This document shows positions 1 to 7,824 of a stretch of 16,118 nucleotides of DNA, piece after piece. This DNA is from Pavlovales sp. CCMP2436 (Eukaryota > Haptophyta > Pavlovophyceae > Pavlovales). The stretch is taken from positions 242,335 to 258,452 of the forward strand of contig MU631337.1 in assembly GCA_026770615.1 (NCBI GenBank). The letters run 5' to 3'. Within the stretch, counting starts at the first letter, position 1; each line of letters begins with the position of its first letter. The notes under the pieces are model-generated. The model had not been told where the DNA came from and did not search any database. It was given only the letters and a program-made list of their open reading frames with translations. The translations under genes and the position numbers were made by a program.

Positions 1-203
1 CTAATGCCGATCCTCCTTTCCTTAGCAGTAGCTTCCTCGCATACAAGTAATGCTTCAATTGCCTGAGAGCAAGCTTTTGTTCCTTCTGTCTTACACTTTC
101 TTTATCAGATTTCAAACTGATGTATCCTTTAAGATTGGTTGGTAGCGATCATGTGTCCTCCCCCCCCACCCCCCCACCAACACACCCCCTCCCCCCAAAA
201 AAG

Positions 204-298
204 CCGCTCGAGCTGTGGACCGGCAAGCAGGTCATCAGCGTGCTGCTACGCCCCTCGACGCGCTCAGACGTGGTGGTCTCGACGGAGGGTCGCAACCG
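204..298 (+). other. RPC1 exon a (LWTGKQ block)
   Basis: Encodes [17 protein letters not shown] and then about 14 residues up to GRNR. The donor is CCG|GTACGT (phase 2). I placed the start after AAAAAAG at 203, phase 0. The open frame extends further upstream through proline-rich CCC-CACC sequence that could be partly coding, so the 5' edge is uncertain. Confidence 0.8.
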
Positions 299-3200
299 GT
301 ACGTAATGGTTATATTTATTGTAAAACCGTTATATTTATCAGCCCTGGCCCTCGCCCTAATGAGAACACCCCCCCTCCTCCCTCCCCCCCCTCCCCCCCC
401 TCCTAGCTCGTACACGGGCAAGGGCACGTACCAGCCAGAGATCATTTCAACAGATTTTAACTATTGTTTGTGTGTATTTTGCTAAGAAACTGAGCCTCAA
501 CCATTTAAATGGTGTGCAAAAAAATAACAAAAAAATAGCTCGTACACGGGCAAGGGCACGTACCAGCCGGAGATCATGTGCCCCAACGACGGGTGGACCG
601 TTGTGCACAAGAGCGAGTACCTCGCGGGGGTGCTCGACAAGTCCGCCGTCGGCTCGGGTAAGCGGGGGGGGGGAAGGGGATTGGGGGGATAAGGGAGGGA
701 AAGGGGGGGAGGGGGTTGGGTGGCTCGGTTATCGCACTAGTTCGCTCTTAATTTGTGCGGTGCGTGCTCGACAAGTCCGCCGTCGGCTCGGGTATCACAT
801 ATAGTTCTTTTTCAGTTATAGTTCTTTTAACGTCCCCCGACTTGCAGTCCAAAGGCGTACGGGCATGACCTGGGAGTGTCAGCGCATAGGTTCGGGTAAG
901 CGGAGGGGTGTATGGGGGGGGGGGGGCAATCAGCGAAAAGTAATCAGCGAAATTCTCTAGCGCAGGGCAAGCATAATGGAGCCAGGACCCTGTTCTTTGT
1001 GAATCCCTCGCCGTGAAAGGATCAACAAAAGAACATTCGTACTCTTGTTAATGCACTCACGGCGAGGGATTCATTCGGACCAAATTTGTACTCGCACCAC
1101 TCTTGCTCAATGTGGTCCTTCATATATTTTGACACGTATGAACATTACGGTAAGTAGATTTTTGTATGTCTGAATTGTATGTATATAAAACATCAAATTA
1201 TTAAGGCTCCAAGAACTTCCTCATCGCCTATTCATAAAGCGAATAAATAAAGCGAATAAATAGAGCCGGGTGGAAAGTGCTTTCCTATTCAAACTTGTCA
1301 TCGCTCATTCCGGTAGATTTCTAATTCCAGTTCTGTTACTTCTTGCGTTCCGGTCTTTATCAGACAGGCTCCAAGGACTCCCTCTTCGTCGTGATGCTTA
1401 TACGTGTTTCAAAATATGGAGAATGCATTTCTTCCTCATATGTGTATGATGATGACAAGGTGTTTAACACGACGTGCATAATTTTGCCCCCCTCCCCACT
1501 AACTAACCAACCAGGCTCCAAGGACTCCCTCTTTGCCGTCATGTTGCGCCAGCTCGGTGCCGTCGCCGCAGGATCTGCGATGGGGCGGCTGGCCAAGCTC
1601 ACGGCTCGCTTCCTCGCGAACCAGGGCTTCTCAATCGGCATCTCCGACGTGACGCCATCGGCGGTGCGTACATATTCTGTATAAATATCTAGAAATACGT
1701 CCATCCCCTGACAGGTCTCCACCGGACCCAAATGTTGAGAAACACTCGAAAGGACCTTTGTAGAGCACACGGATACCGTCCCTAGTTCTGTTCACTGTCT
1801 ATTATCAGGCGCTCACCCCTCATGCGCACCGTCCTCTGGCACCTAAGACACTGCGTCCTAAGACAGTGCACAGTGCAAGTGGGAAGGGGGGGGGTCAGCA
1901 GGTCAGAGGATGGTGAGTGTAGATTTGTAGATCCACGTCCGAGTGTTTCGAGTTAGCAGAATTAGGCACCGCTCATATTGTGTAGTTATGTGCACTGTCC
2001 ATTATTGGGCGCTCACCCCTCATGCGCACCATCCTCTGGCCGGCTGGTCGCCGAACCTACCATCCATAATATCGAAGAGCTAAATACGACACATAGATGG
2101 TTCGTCAAGTGTTTAAAGAAAAATAGACTGATACTACACATATCAAATATTTAAATAAGGCCGTTTATACCACATCCAGAATTGTTAAAGCGACCCCCCC
2201 CCCCCCCAACTGCCTCAGGCGCTCACCGCGCGCAAGGGTGAGCTGGTGGTGGAGGGCAACCGGGCGTGCCTCGAGCTGATCAAGCAATTCAACGAGGGCA
2301 AGCTCCCGCCGTCGCCTGGCTGCAACGCCGAGCAGACTCTGGAGGCGAAGATCAACGGCGTTCTCTCACAGATCCGCGGCGACGCGGGCAATATATATAT
2401 GGGGGGGGGTGAGAGGGGGGGTTGAAGAGGTGAGTAGTGCAACTAAAAAAAAGGCGCTCGGGAGAGGTATACAATTAGAATGACGTGCGCTCATGCGCAG
2501 CTCGTCCAGCCGCCTCGTTCTAAAAACGAGGGCGGCAATCTCCTATCCCTTGTCAAATCCCGTAATAAGGGCTCAAGCCAGTCGGCAGGGTGAGTCAATA
2601 ATCCTCCACTTATCTAAAAAGTAAATCCATTCTTCTCAGGGAGCTGCACTGGCTCAACACGCCGCTTCTGATGGCCGTGAGCGGCTCCAAGGGCTGTGAC
2701 ATCCTTGGTCTCAACCCCCCCCCCCCACCACCTCATCTTCATTCAGGGAGCTGCACTGGCTCAACACGCCGCTTCTGATGGCCGTGAGCGGCTCCAAGGG
2801 CTGTGACATCCTTGGTCTCAACCCCCCCCCCCCACCACCTCATCTTCATTCAGGGAGCTGCACTGGCTCAACGCGCCGCTGCTCATGGCCGTGTGCGGCT
2901 CCAAGGGCTCCGACATCAACATCTCGCAGATGGTCGCATGTGTAGGCCAGCAGACCGTCTCAGGCAAGCGCGCCCCCGACGGCTTCGTGCAGCGCGCGCT
3001 TCCGCACTTTCCGCGGCTGAGCCGCGAGCCCGCGGCCAAGGGCTTCGTCTCAAATTCCTTCTTCTCGGGTAACGCATTTAAACAATAGTTCTTTTAACGT
3101 CCCCCGACTTGCAGCCTGAAGGCGTACGGGCATGGCATGGGAGAGTCAGCGCATCGGTCGTCTCATGCGCCAAGTGCTTTGTCTCCAACTCCTTCTTCTC

Positions 3201-5994
3201 GGGTGACATACTTTAAAATTTGCTTTAAATTAAACGATTATATCCTAACTGATTCGCTATCCCATGAAGCTTTGCAACTGCCTTTCTTTGGCAGCTGCCC
3301 GGATTCGGCCCAGTCCGGATTCGAAACTGCCTGCTGCCACACGTTGTTGCACAATCGTTTCGCCCCACAAACTTAAAAATTCAGTTAAATTCTCATGCCA
3401 CATAAGTTATAGCTACCCAACGAGCATGTTTGACGTGAAATGAAATATAAATCGATCCCTTCACGAAAACCAGAATCTAAACTAACGAGTAAGTTTTTTC
3501 TCCCCGTTGCCGTTATCAGGTCTCACGGCGACTGAGTTCTTCTTCCACACCATGGGCGGCCGCGAGGGGCTCGTCGACACGGCCGTCAAGACCGCCGAGA
3601 CGGGCTACATGCAGCGGCGGTTGATGAAGGCGATGGAGGACCTCCATATCCACTACGACAACACGGTACGCAACTCGGAGGGCACCGTCGTGCAGCTCCG
3701 CTTCGGCGACGACGGCTTCGACCCCGCAGAGATGGAGGCGGCGGCCGGCCGGTATGTCCCCCCCCCCTTATTTTATACTCTTAAAAAACAAAACAAACAA
3801 TAAAAAAATTAACACCCCCCCCTTATTCTACGACGGCTTCGACCCCACAGAGATGGAGGCGGCGTCCGGCCGGTATGCGCCGCCCTGACGCACCCACTGG
3901 CGCGCTGCGCCTTCCCGCGCGCAACCCTGCGTTTGTTATTCGACATGCCGCTACCGCTATATTTGTCTGTGCGGTATATATATGCCTATCTAATACTTCA
4001 CCAATTCCATCCCCACTGCCATGCCTGGTGCCTGACGTCGACCAAGTCTGTGAAGGAACACATTCTGTTGAACACAGCCCTCGCCCTAACCCGCTCACTT
4101 GGCCCTCATCTCGGGGGTGCCGTCTCAGACCCGTCCACTTTGCGCGCACGCTTGCGCACCTGAAAGACGCCGACGTGAACGCCGCGCGCGCGACGGGCTC
4201 GGGCTCAGCGAGGAGCGCGCACGAGCGGTCTGCCGCCGCCGCCGCGCTCGCAGTGGGAACGATGACGGGGCGTATAGAGGCCGAGCCGCCCATCTCGCGG
4301 GTGCGCATGGCGCTGGTGCTCAAGGAGGAGCTCCGCGACGAGCGCCTCTGGTGCCAGGACGCGGAGGGGATGCCCCTCGCCCTCCCCGGCGCGCCCAAGC
4401 CGGCGCGGGAGGGCTCGCAGATGCGCCGCGAGCTCGAGGTTTTCGTCGAGGAGCTCGCCGAGCGCTACGACGGCGTGGGCACCGACACGGCGGCGGCCGG
4501 GCTCGACGCTGAGACGCACGCGCTGCTGCGCACGCGCCTTGGCTGCGTGACCGAGGCGCAGCTGCGCGCCTTCGTGCGCAAGGTGACTGGCAGGCTGCAC
4601 CTGGCCAAGATCGAGCCCGGCTCGGCCGTTGGCGCGATCGGCGCGCAGTCCATCGGCGAGCCGGGCACGCAGATGACGCTCAAGACCTTCCACTTCGCCG
4701 GCGTCGCCTCGATGAACGTGACGCTCGGCGTGCCGCGCATCAAGGAGATCGTCAACGGCGCTCGCACCATTTCGACGCCCATCATCACCGCCGAGCTCGC
4801 GCTTGACGAGGACGTGCGCACCGCGCGCATCGTCAAGGGGCGCGTCGAGAAGACGGCGGTCAAGTCGATCTGCTCAGCCGTCGCCATCGTGATCGACACG
4901 CACGAGGTGCGCGCCTTGCGAGCTGGTGTCGGGGGAGGCAGCCCCCCACCCCCCCCTCCCCATCCCTCAGCTGACATGCCCCCCCACCCCCCCCCCCCCC
5001 TCTCCCCCCCCCCACTCCAGGCGTACGTGCGTCTGACGCTCGACCTCGAGGCGATCTCAGCGCTTCAGCTGAGCCTGAGCGCGCAGTCGATGTGCACCGC
5101 GCTGCTGTCCGAGAGCAAGCTCAAGCTGACGCACAGCGCCATCGTCAAGGAGGGCGAGGCGGGGCTGCGCGTCTACCCGGTGAAGCGCACCGCGCCGCCG
5201 AGCTCGTGCCCCGACGCGTCGATGCTATGGTTCGACCTCACGCAGCTCAAGGCGCAGCTCATGAACGTGATCGTCTGCGGCATCCCGTCGGTCGAGCGCG
5301 CTATCATCAACGAGAAGGAGGGCGGCGGCGCGGGTGGCGCGGGCAAGTCGTACAAGCTGCTCGTCGAGGGCACCGGTCTCACGCAGGTGATGGGCATCTC
5401 GGGCGTCAAGGGCACCTCCACCTGCTCCAACCACATCATCGAAACTGAGAAGGTGCTCGGTATCGAGGCGGCGCGCAGCACGATCATGAGCGAGATCCAG
5501 TACACAATGGGCCAGCACGGCATGGACATCGACACGCGGCACGTCATGCTGCTCGCCGACGTGATGACGTCCCGGGGAGAGGTCCTCGGCATCACGCGCT
5601 TCGGCATCGCCAAGATGAAGACGAGCGTGCTCATGTGCGCGCAATCGCGAATCGCCCGGGCCAACTGCGCCGCCCACCTTCTTGCGTGCGTGACTCTGTG
5701 TGCGTGCGTGACTCTGTGTGTGTGCGTGTCTCTATGACGCCCTGACGCCATGACACCCGACCCCGCGTACGCTCCCAACTGCGCCACAGGCTCGCGTCTT
5801 TCGAGAAGACGACGGACCACCTCTTCGACGCCGCGGCGTACGCGCGGCGCGACGCGATCGCCGGCGTGAGCGAGTGCATCATTATGGGCATTCCTATCCC
5901 GCTCGGCACCGGGCTATTCAAGCTGCTGCAACGCTGCCCGAAATCTGACGCCAAGCCGCCGGCGGGGCCGAAAACACTGCTTGCGAACACATGA
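204..5994 (+). CDS. POLR3A: RNA polymerase III largest subunit (RPC1), C-terminal ~60%, nine exons, 5'-partial
   Basis: This is the largest catalytic subunit of nuclear RNA polymerase III, which transcribes tRNA, 5S rRNA and U6 genes. The model joins 204-298, 539-657, 1515-1663, 2219-2408, 2854-3068, 3520-3751, 4129-4906, 5021-5634 and 5790-5994 (TGA 5992-5994), about 864 codons; known RPC1 proteins are ~1400 aa. The frame starts at the LWTGKQ motif. It runs through the SRLA-like MGRLAKL and GFSIG-DVTP blocks, the [14 protein letters not shown] block, the bridge helix ([17 protein letters not shown]), the trigger loop ([19 protein letters not shown]) and the Pol III-type end ([15 protein letters not shown], then [11 protein letters not shown]). 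There is no heptad CTD, which excludes Pol II. The catalytic NADFDGD loop must lie upstream of the window. All introns are GT-AG. Phases match at seven of eight junctions; intron 4 is off by one base at a G run. The start of the first exon is uncertain because C-rich sequence precedes it. The family call is firm. Confidence 0.96.
299..538 (+). other. RPC1 intron 1, with a copy of the next exon's 5' edge
   Basis: A GTACGT...ATAG intron of 240 bp. Positions 405-446 duplicate 537-578 (acceptor plus the first 40 bases of exon b) with one mismatch, offset 132. Read from the copied acceptor, the frame meets a stop at about 482. Positions 474-502 also match the inside of the MITE at 8625-8790 (tttgctaagaaactgagcct). 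Confidence 0.85.
539..657 (+). other. RPC1 exon b
   Basis: Encodes (R)[19 protein letters not shown] and then [21 protein letters not shown]. This matches the RPC1 block with NDG, SG-MDK and LG-G. It enters in phase 2 and ends in phase 1 at G|GTAAGC. Confidence 0.93.
818..887. repeat. 70-bp element, intron 2 copy
   Basis: From ATAGTTCTTTTAACGTCCCC to GTCAGCGCAT, colinear with 3085-3154 without gaps, six mismatches. It contains GACTTGCAG, a good acceptor. Confidence 0.85.
1000..1073. repeat. Perfect 17-bp inverted repeat in RPC1 intron 2
   Basis: TGAATCCCTCGCCGTGA (1000-1016) and its exact reverse complement (1057-1073) are separated by 40 bp. A MITE-like foldback; no other copy found in the window. 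Confidence 0.75.
1515..1663 (+). other. RPC1 exon c (GFSIG block)
   Basis: Encodes (G)[19 protein letters not shown], then MGRLAKL, a short linker and [13 protein letters not shown]. This is a highly conserved part of the large subunit. Entry phase is 1 (G|GC) and exit phase is 0 at GCG|GTGCGT. Confidence 0.95.
1664..2218 (+). other. RPC1 intron 3
   Basis: A GTGCGT...TCAG intron of 555 bp. Positions 1684-1783 match a dispersed repeat at 7825-7934. Positions 1793-1840 and 1993-2040 are direct copies exactly 200 bp apart with four mismatches in 48. Each contains GGCGCTCACC, as at the start of exon d, and the first retains ATCAG before it. A C-rich tract precedes the acceptor. Confidence 0.85.
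1684..1783. repeat. Dispersed repeat shared with 7825-7934
   Basis: Copy inside RPC1 intron 3, beginning 20 bp after the donor. See the partner at 7825-7934. Confidence 0.7.
2219..2408 (+). other. RPC1 exon d ([13 protein letters not shown] block), donor uncertain
   Basis: Encodes [20 protein letters not shown] and then [22 protein letters not shown] and [11 protein letters not shown]. This is the expected RPC1 sequence, although the usual G-[KE]-[VI]-C-[ML] reads GNIYM in a TA run. The exon runs into nine G's (2401-2409) followed by TGAGA. Using GT at 2409-2410 gives phase 1, but the next exon needs phase 2. Confidence 0.85.
2409..2853 (+). other. RPC1 intron 4 with two 107-bp exon-head copies
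   Basis: Contains a small inverted repeat (2509-2519 with 2525-2536, one-base bulge). Two identical 107-bp units follow (2640-2746 and 2747-2853), each a diverged copy of the exon e start plus a poly-C tract and an acceptor (CATTCAG). The last unit's acceptor is the one used by exon e. Confidence 0.88.
2640..2853. repeat. Two identical 107-bp tandem units
   Basis: Units 2640-2746 and 2747-2853 are identical by eye, including a C12-like run. Each begins GGAGCTGCACTGGCTCAAC like exon e. The translation is [20 protein letters not shown], against [20 protein letters not shown] in the exon. Confidence 0.92.
2854..3068 (+). other. RPC1 exon e (CGSKGS block)
   Basis: Encodes (G)[19 protein letters not shown], then [30 protein letters not shown] and [13 protein letters not shown], a nearly invariant RPC1 stretch. 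It needs one base from exon d and ends in phase 1 at G|GTAACG. Confidence 0.95.
3085..3154. repeat. 70-bp element, intron 5 copy
   Basis: Partner of 818-887. It begins 16 bp after the exon e donor. Confidence 0.85.
3271..3328. repeat. Hairpin repeat in RPC1 intron 5
   Basis: GCAACTGCC-TTTCTTT-GGCAGCTGC (3274-3298) then CCGGATTCGGC and AGTCCGGATT. It matches the reverse complement of 15116-15194; the stem has one decayed pair. Confidence 0.7.
3520..3751 (+). other. RPC1 exon f (bridge helix)
   Basis: Encodes (G)[19 protein letters not shown] and then [22 protein letters not shown], the bridge helix that spans the active-site cleft of multisubunit RNA polymerases. It closes with [16 protein letters not shown]. 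Exit is phase 2 at CG|GTATGT. Confidence 0.97.
3752..4128 (+). other. RPC1 intron 6 with an exon-tail copy
   Basis: 377 bp. Positions 3831-3877 copy 3710-3756 (last 42 bases of exon f plus donor; two mismatches in 47, offset 121). Both copies adjoin CCCCCCCTTATT-type sequence. The acceptor CGTCTCAG at 4128 restores phase (CG|A). Confidence 0.9.
4129..4906 (+). other. RPC1 exon g (trigger loop)
   Basis: The largest exon. It begins (R)[14 protein letters not shown], crosses an alanine/arginine-rich variable region, then [20 protein letters not shown], the trigger loop ([15 protein letters not shown]), GVPRIKEI and STPIITAEL. It ends ...DTHE in phase 0 at GAG|GTGCGC. Open reading continues left to 3875, but that part is intronic. 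Confidence 0.95.
4907..5020 (+). other. RPC1 intron 7, stop-free and a multiple of three
   Basis: GTGCGC...CTCCAG, 114 bp, with a C-rich second half. It is a phase-0 insertion of 38 codons with no stop, encoding a glycine/proline-rich run. The flanking conserved sequence ([14 protein letters not shown]) joins as in other RPC1 proteins when it is removed. Confidence 0.88.
5021..5634 (+). other. RPC1 exon h
   Basis: Encodes [20 protein letters not shown], a variable middle and [17 protein letters not shown]. It continues with [50 protein letters not shown] and [13 protein letters not shown]. Exit is phase 2 at CTCAT|GTGCGC. Confidence 0.96.
5635..5789 (+). other. RPC1 intron 8
   Basis: 155 bp, GTGCGC...CCACAG. 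It contains three 18-bp units at 5683-5736 (TGCGTGCGTGACTCTGTG, the third diverged). CCAACTGCGCC occurs both at about 5661 and just before the acceptor. Confidence 0.92.
5790..5994 (+). other. RPC1 terminal exon i
   Basis: The first base completes Met, followed by [37 protein letters not shown] and LFKLLQRC. The last ~18 residues are not conserved. TGA is at 5992-5994. Confidence 0.96.
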
Positions 5995-6003
5995 GGCTCA
6001 GTC

Positions 6004-6039
6004 AGCCGGCGGCGACGGAGCTGCTGCTCCGTGCCGGCT
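6004..6039 (+). promoter_or_regulatory. Hairpin in the RPC1 3' UTR
   Basis: AGCCGGC, then ACGGAGC, loop TGCT, GCTCCGT and GCCGGCT form a 14-bp stem with a 4-nt left bulge, starting 10 nt after the stop codon. Its role is unknown. Confidence 0.55.
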
Positions 6040-6067
6040 GCCGGCTATCAGTCAGACTCAGAGTAGG

Positions 6068-6073
6068 AATAAA
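6068..6073 (+). terminator. AATAAA polyadenylation signal of RPC1
   Basis: AATAAA lies 74 bp after the stop codon in a sharp AT-rich transition. It is the first such hexamer downstream of the gene. Confidence 0.5.
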
Positions 6074-6175
6074 AGTAATATGCATAGTCAATAGGTACAT
6101 AAAGGATAGCGCGCAGGTAATGGTGCACATATCACTCTTGGCACAGTAGTAAAACTGTACGCTTCAAAATTAGTT

Positions 6176-6388
6176 ATGGATGTCTATCTATCTGACCGCG
6201 CGCTGCGGCGCGCTGAAGACGCACACCCTTGTCGTCCTTGTCCGTCGCCCCTCCTCCTCCTCTTCATCCTCCTTTTCCTTTTCGTCGTCCTCCTCGTCAC
6301 CACCTGCCTACGCCGCAAAGACGAGGAACGCCAATCGAGGAAGATCGCTGACCTCATGCGTGCGCTGCACGCTTCTTTGCTTGATTGA
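6176..6388 (+). CDS. Possible 70-aa single-pass membrane protein
   Basis: Starts MDVYLSDRALRRAEDAHPC, then a leucine/phenylalanine-rich segment (about residues 25-45, LLLLFILLFLFVVLLV), then a basic tail. I do not recognise it. The same DNA read on the minus strand (about 6303 down to a TAG at 6188) gives an acidic run (GGDEEDDEKEKEDEEEEEG) after an acceptor-like GCAG, typical of a nuclear-protein tail. The hydrophobic helix may therefore be only the complement of GAG/GAC codons. Confidence 0.2.
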   Translation: MDVYLSDRALRRAEDAHPCRPCPSPLLLLFILLFLFVVLLVTTCLRRKDEERQSRKIADLMRALHASLLD

Positions 6389-6418
6389 CCACCGAGCCCT
6401 CAGTCTTTGACTCCGCAC

Positions 6419-6571
6419 TCACCCCTCAAAACAATAACGGCGCTGAGCGCACTTGAAGCTGTGCGCGCTGGGCAGCTTGCACAGGCGCACGGTCTCGGCG
6501 GTAGCTGCCGGTCTCGCCCTAGACCATGCTCGAAGCCCGCACGCGATGTCGGTGACGACCGCCTTGGGTAC
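6419..6571 (-). other. Unrecognised coding-like open stretch, minus strand
   Basis: An open frame without an ATG containing AETVRLCKLPSAHSFKCAQ with GC-rich third positions, ending at TGA 6419-6421. It could be an exon. It abuts the left end of the TA-flanked element. No family recognised. Confidence 0.18.
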
Positions 6572-7312
6572 AGTCAGAGACAGGCATTAGGAAAGCTGGG
6601 AATCCAAGGGAGGCCCGCCAGTTTCTTAGGGTTTCTAAGGCCCCCAGTAGCAGTGAGGCCCAGTTTCTTAATTGCTGATCTGACTCTCTCTAACCGGCAA
6701 TTAGGCTGAGTTTGTGAAGCCCCGATGCCTGTTATTTCGTAATTGCTTTAGGTGTTATTTTCAGCCTTACGTTCGCCCCCAGGTAAGGCCTAGGCCCACG
6801 CTTATTATTATGAAGGGTCAAAGACAGAGACAGTGCAAGGGCAAGGGCATGGGCCGCGTACAGAAAAAGGCGTAACTGCCCGAGATTCTCTCGGAGTTCC
6901 CAGCGGAACCTCCCGAATTTAGACCTCGGTGAGATCCAGGGTCCGGGTCAACAAGAGCGTTTGTGAGTCAAAAGGAAAAAGCGCATTTACACGAAGGTCT
7001 TTTATATGCTTTTTTTCTTGCGTGAGAAGAGAAGAGGTCCCTCGGGAGGTCCCTAAAGAGATTTCTGTACGCGGGGCATGGGCAAGAGGGGAAGGCTTGG
7101 ATATGGGTTTAGGGACTAAGTACTCTACCCGGCAAGACTGCCGGCCCCTATAAATTCCCTATTTAAATATAAGAAAAAAAATGGAGGCTAATTTTTTCTT
7201 CGTTCTTAAAGTGCCTCGCTATTTGAAGCCCATCTTTTCAATTTCTCTCAACAACATTGAGGCCCAGTTTCTTAATGTCCAGCTTTCTTAATGCCTGTCT
7301 ATTACTACTGTA
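6569..7312. mobile_element. TA-flanked element with terminal inverted repeats, non-autonomous (Tc1/mariner-like?)
   Basis: TA at 6569-6570 and 7311-7312 flank a 740-bp segment that begins CAGT and ends ACTG. The inverted repeats 6578-6599 and 7279-7300 (core ACAGGCATTARGAAAGCTGG) match at 21 of 22 positions. Inside, GAGGCCCAGTTTCTTAA occurs twice in the same orientation (about 6655 and 7259). No transposase is seen. The TA target and CAGT end are typical of Tc1/mariner derivatives, which is an inference. Confidence 0.6.
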
Positions 7313-7824
7313 CACCAATCGCCCGGGAATTTGCTAGAGCCTTGCTTGATTGATTGAGCCTATTCAAGTCAATAGGTTTTCAAACCTGTTCAATAAGATG
7401 GGTTTGGCACGCTGTAGTCGACGAACCGCGCGGCAGGAACCTATAAGGACACCACCCATCACCATGGACGGGACGGCATGGGGATAGCCAGGAATTAATC
7501 AGGTTGACGATGCGGTCTCCCGTTGGTCCGTCAAATGATCTTGAAATCACTAATAAAAAAAACCTAGCAGTTTCAGCCGCATGGGATGCGAGCTGGGTAC
7601 CAGAATGTTATTTTCTTAGGTTCACCAGGATTAGTATATTTAATTAGTTATTCATGTCGTTCTGATGAGCCGAGGCTTTTTATTTGTTTCTTGAGACCCT
7701 ACCTTCCAAGGCTCAGCTCCGGAGCACGTAATGAAGCGACAAATTGCAGCAGTGTGCACCAATCCTATAGAATAGGTTCGGATAAGATCCGTTTCAGGGG
7801 TCTAGCCGCGTGTGTAAAACTGTA
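7313..7824. other. Intergenic, no gene seen
   Basis: Moderate-GC sequence without a convincing reading frame. It holds only short palindromes, such as CCTATT...AATAGG followed by AGGTTT...AAACCT near 7359-7390. Confidence 0.5.

Larger units (their letters stand above)
658..1514 (+). other. RPC1 intron 2 (857 bp), a mosaic of exon-edge copies and repeats
   Basis: From left to right: a G-rich stretch; 764-794, an exact 31-bp copy of the exon b end with its donor (630-660, offset 134); 818-887, a 70-bp element also present in intron 5; a second donor-like GGTTCGGGTAAGCGG near 889-903; a 17-bp-stem inverted repeat at 1000-1073; AT-rich sequence; 1365-1404, a copy of the exon c start with its acceptor (offset 147); and a C-rich tract before the true acceptor CCAG at 1514. 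Confidence 0.85.
3069..3519 (+). other. RPC1 intron 5
   Basis: 451 bp. Positions 3085-3154 repeat the 70-bp element of intron 2. Positions 3169-3207 are a diverged copy of the exon e end plus donor (3035-3073, offset 134, about five or six mismatches in 39). Positions 3274-3330 contain a hairpin repeat also found inverted at 15116-15194. The acceptor is TTATCAG. Confidence 0.88.

Noticed and set aside
1..203. Another RPC1 exon before 204
   Set aside because: No conserved RPC1 residues; the sequence is pyrimidine-rich and looks intronic, although a few proline codons before 204 might be coding.
3875..4128. Extension of the large RPC1 frame upstream of 4129 as coding
   Set aside because: The sequence is unlike any RPC1 region, and removing 3752-4128 joins exons f and g in phase at conserved sequence.
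4205..4977. Long minus-strand frames opposite the RPC1 exons
   Set aside because: They mirror GC-rich codons of a strongly conserved plus-strand gene and contain no recognisable domain.
7658..7690. Hammerhead ribozyme (CTGATGAG core)
   Set aside because: No GAAA follows a closed stem II; the similar CTGATGAG at 13562 also lacks it.
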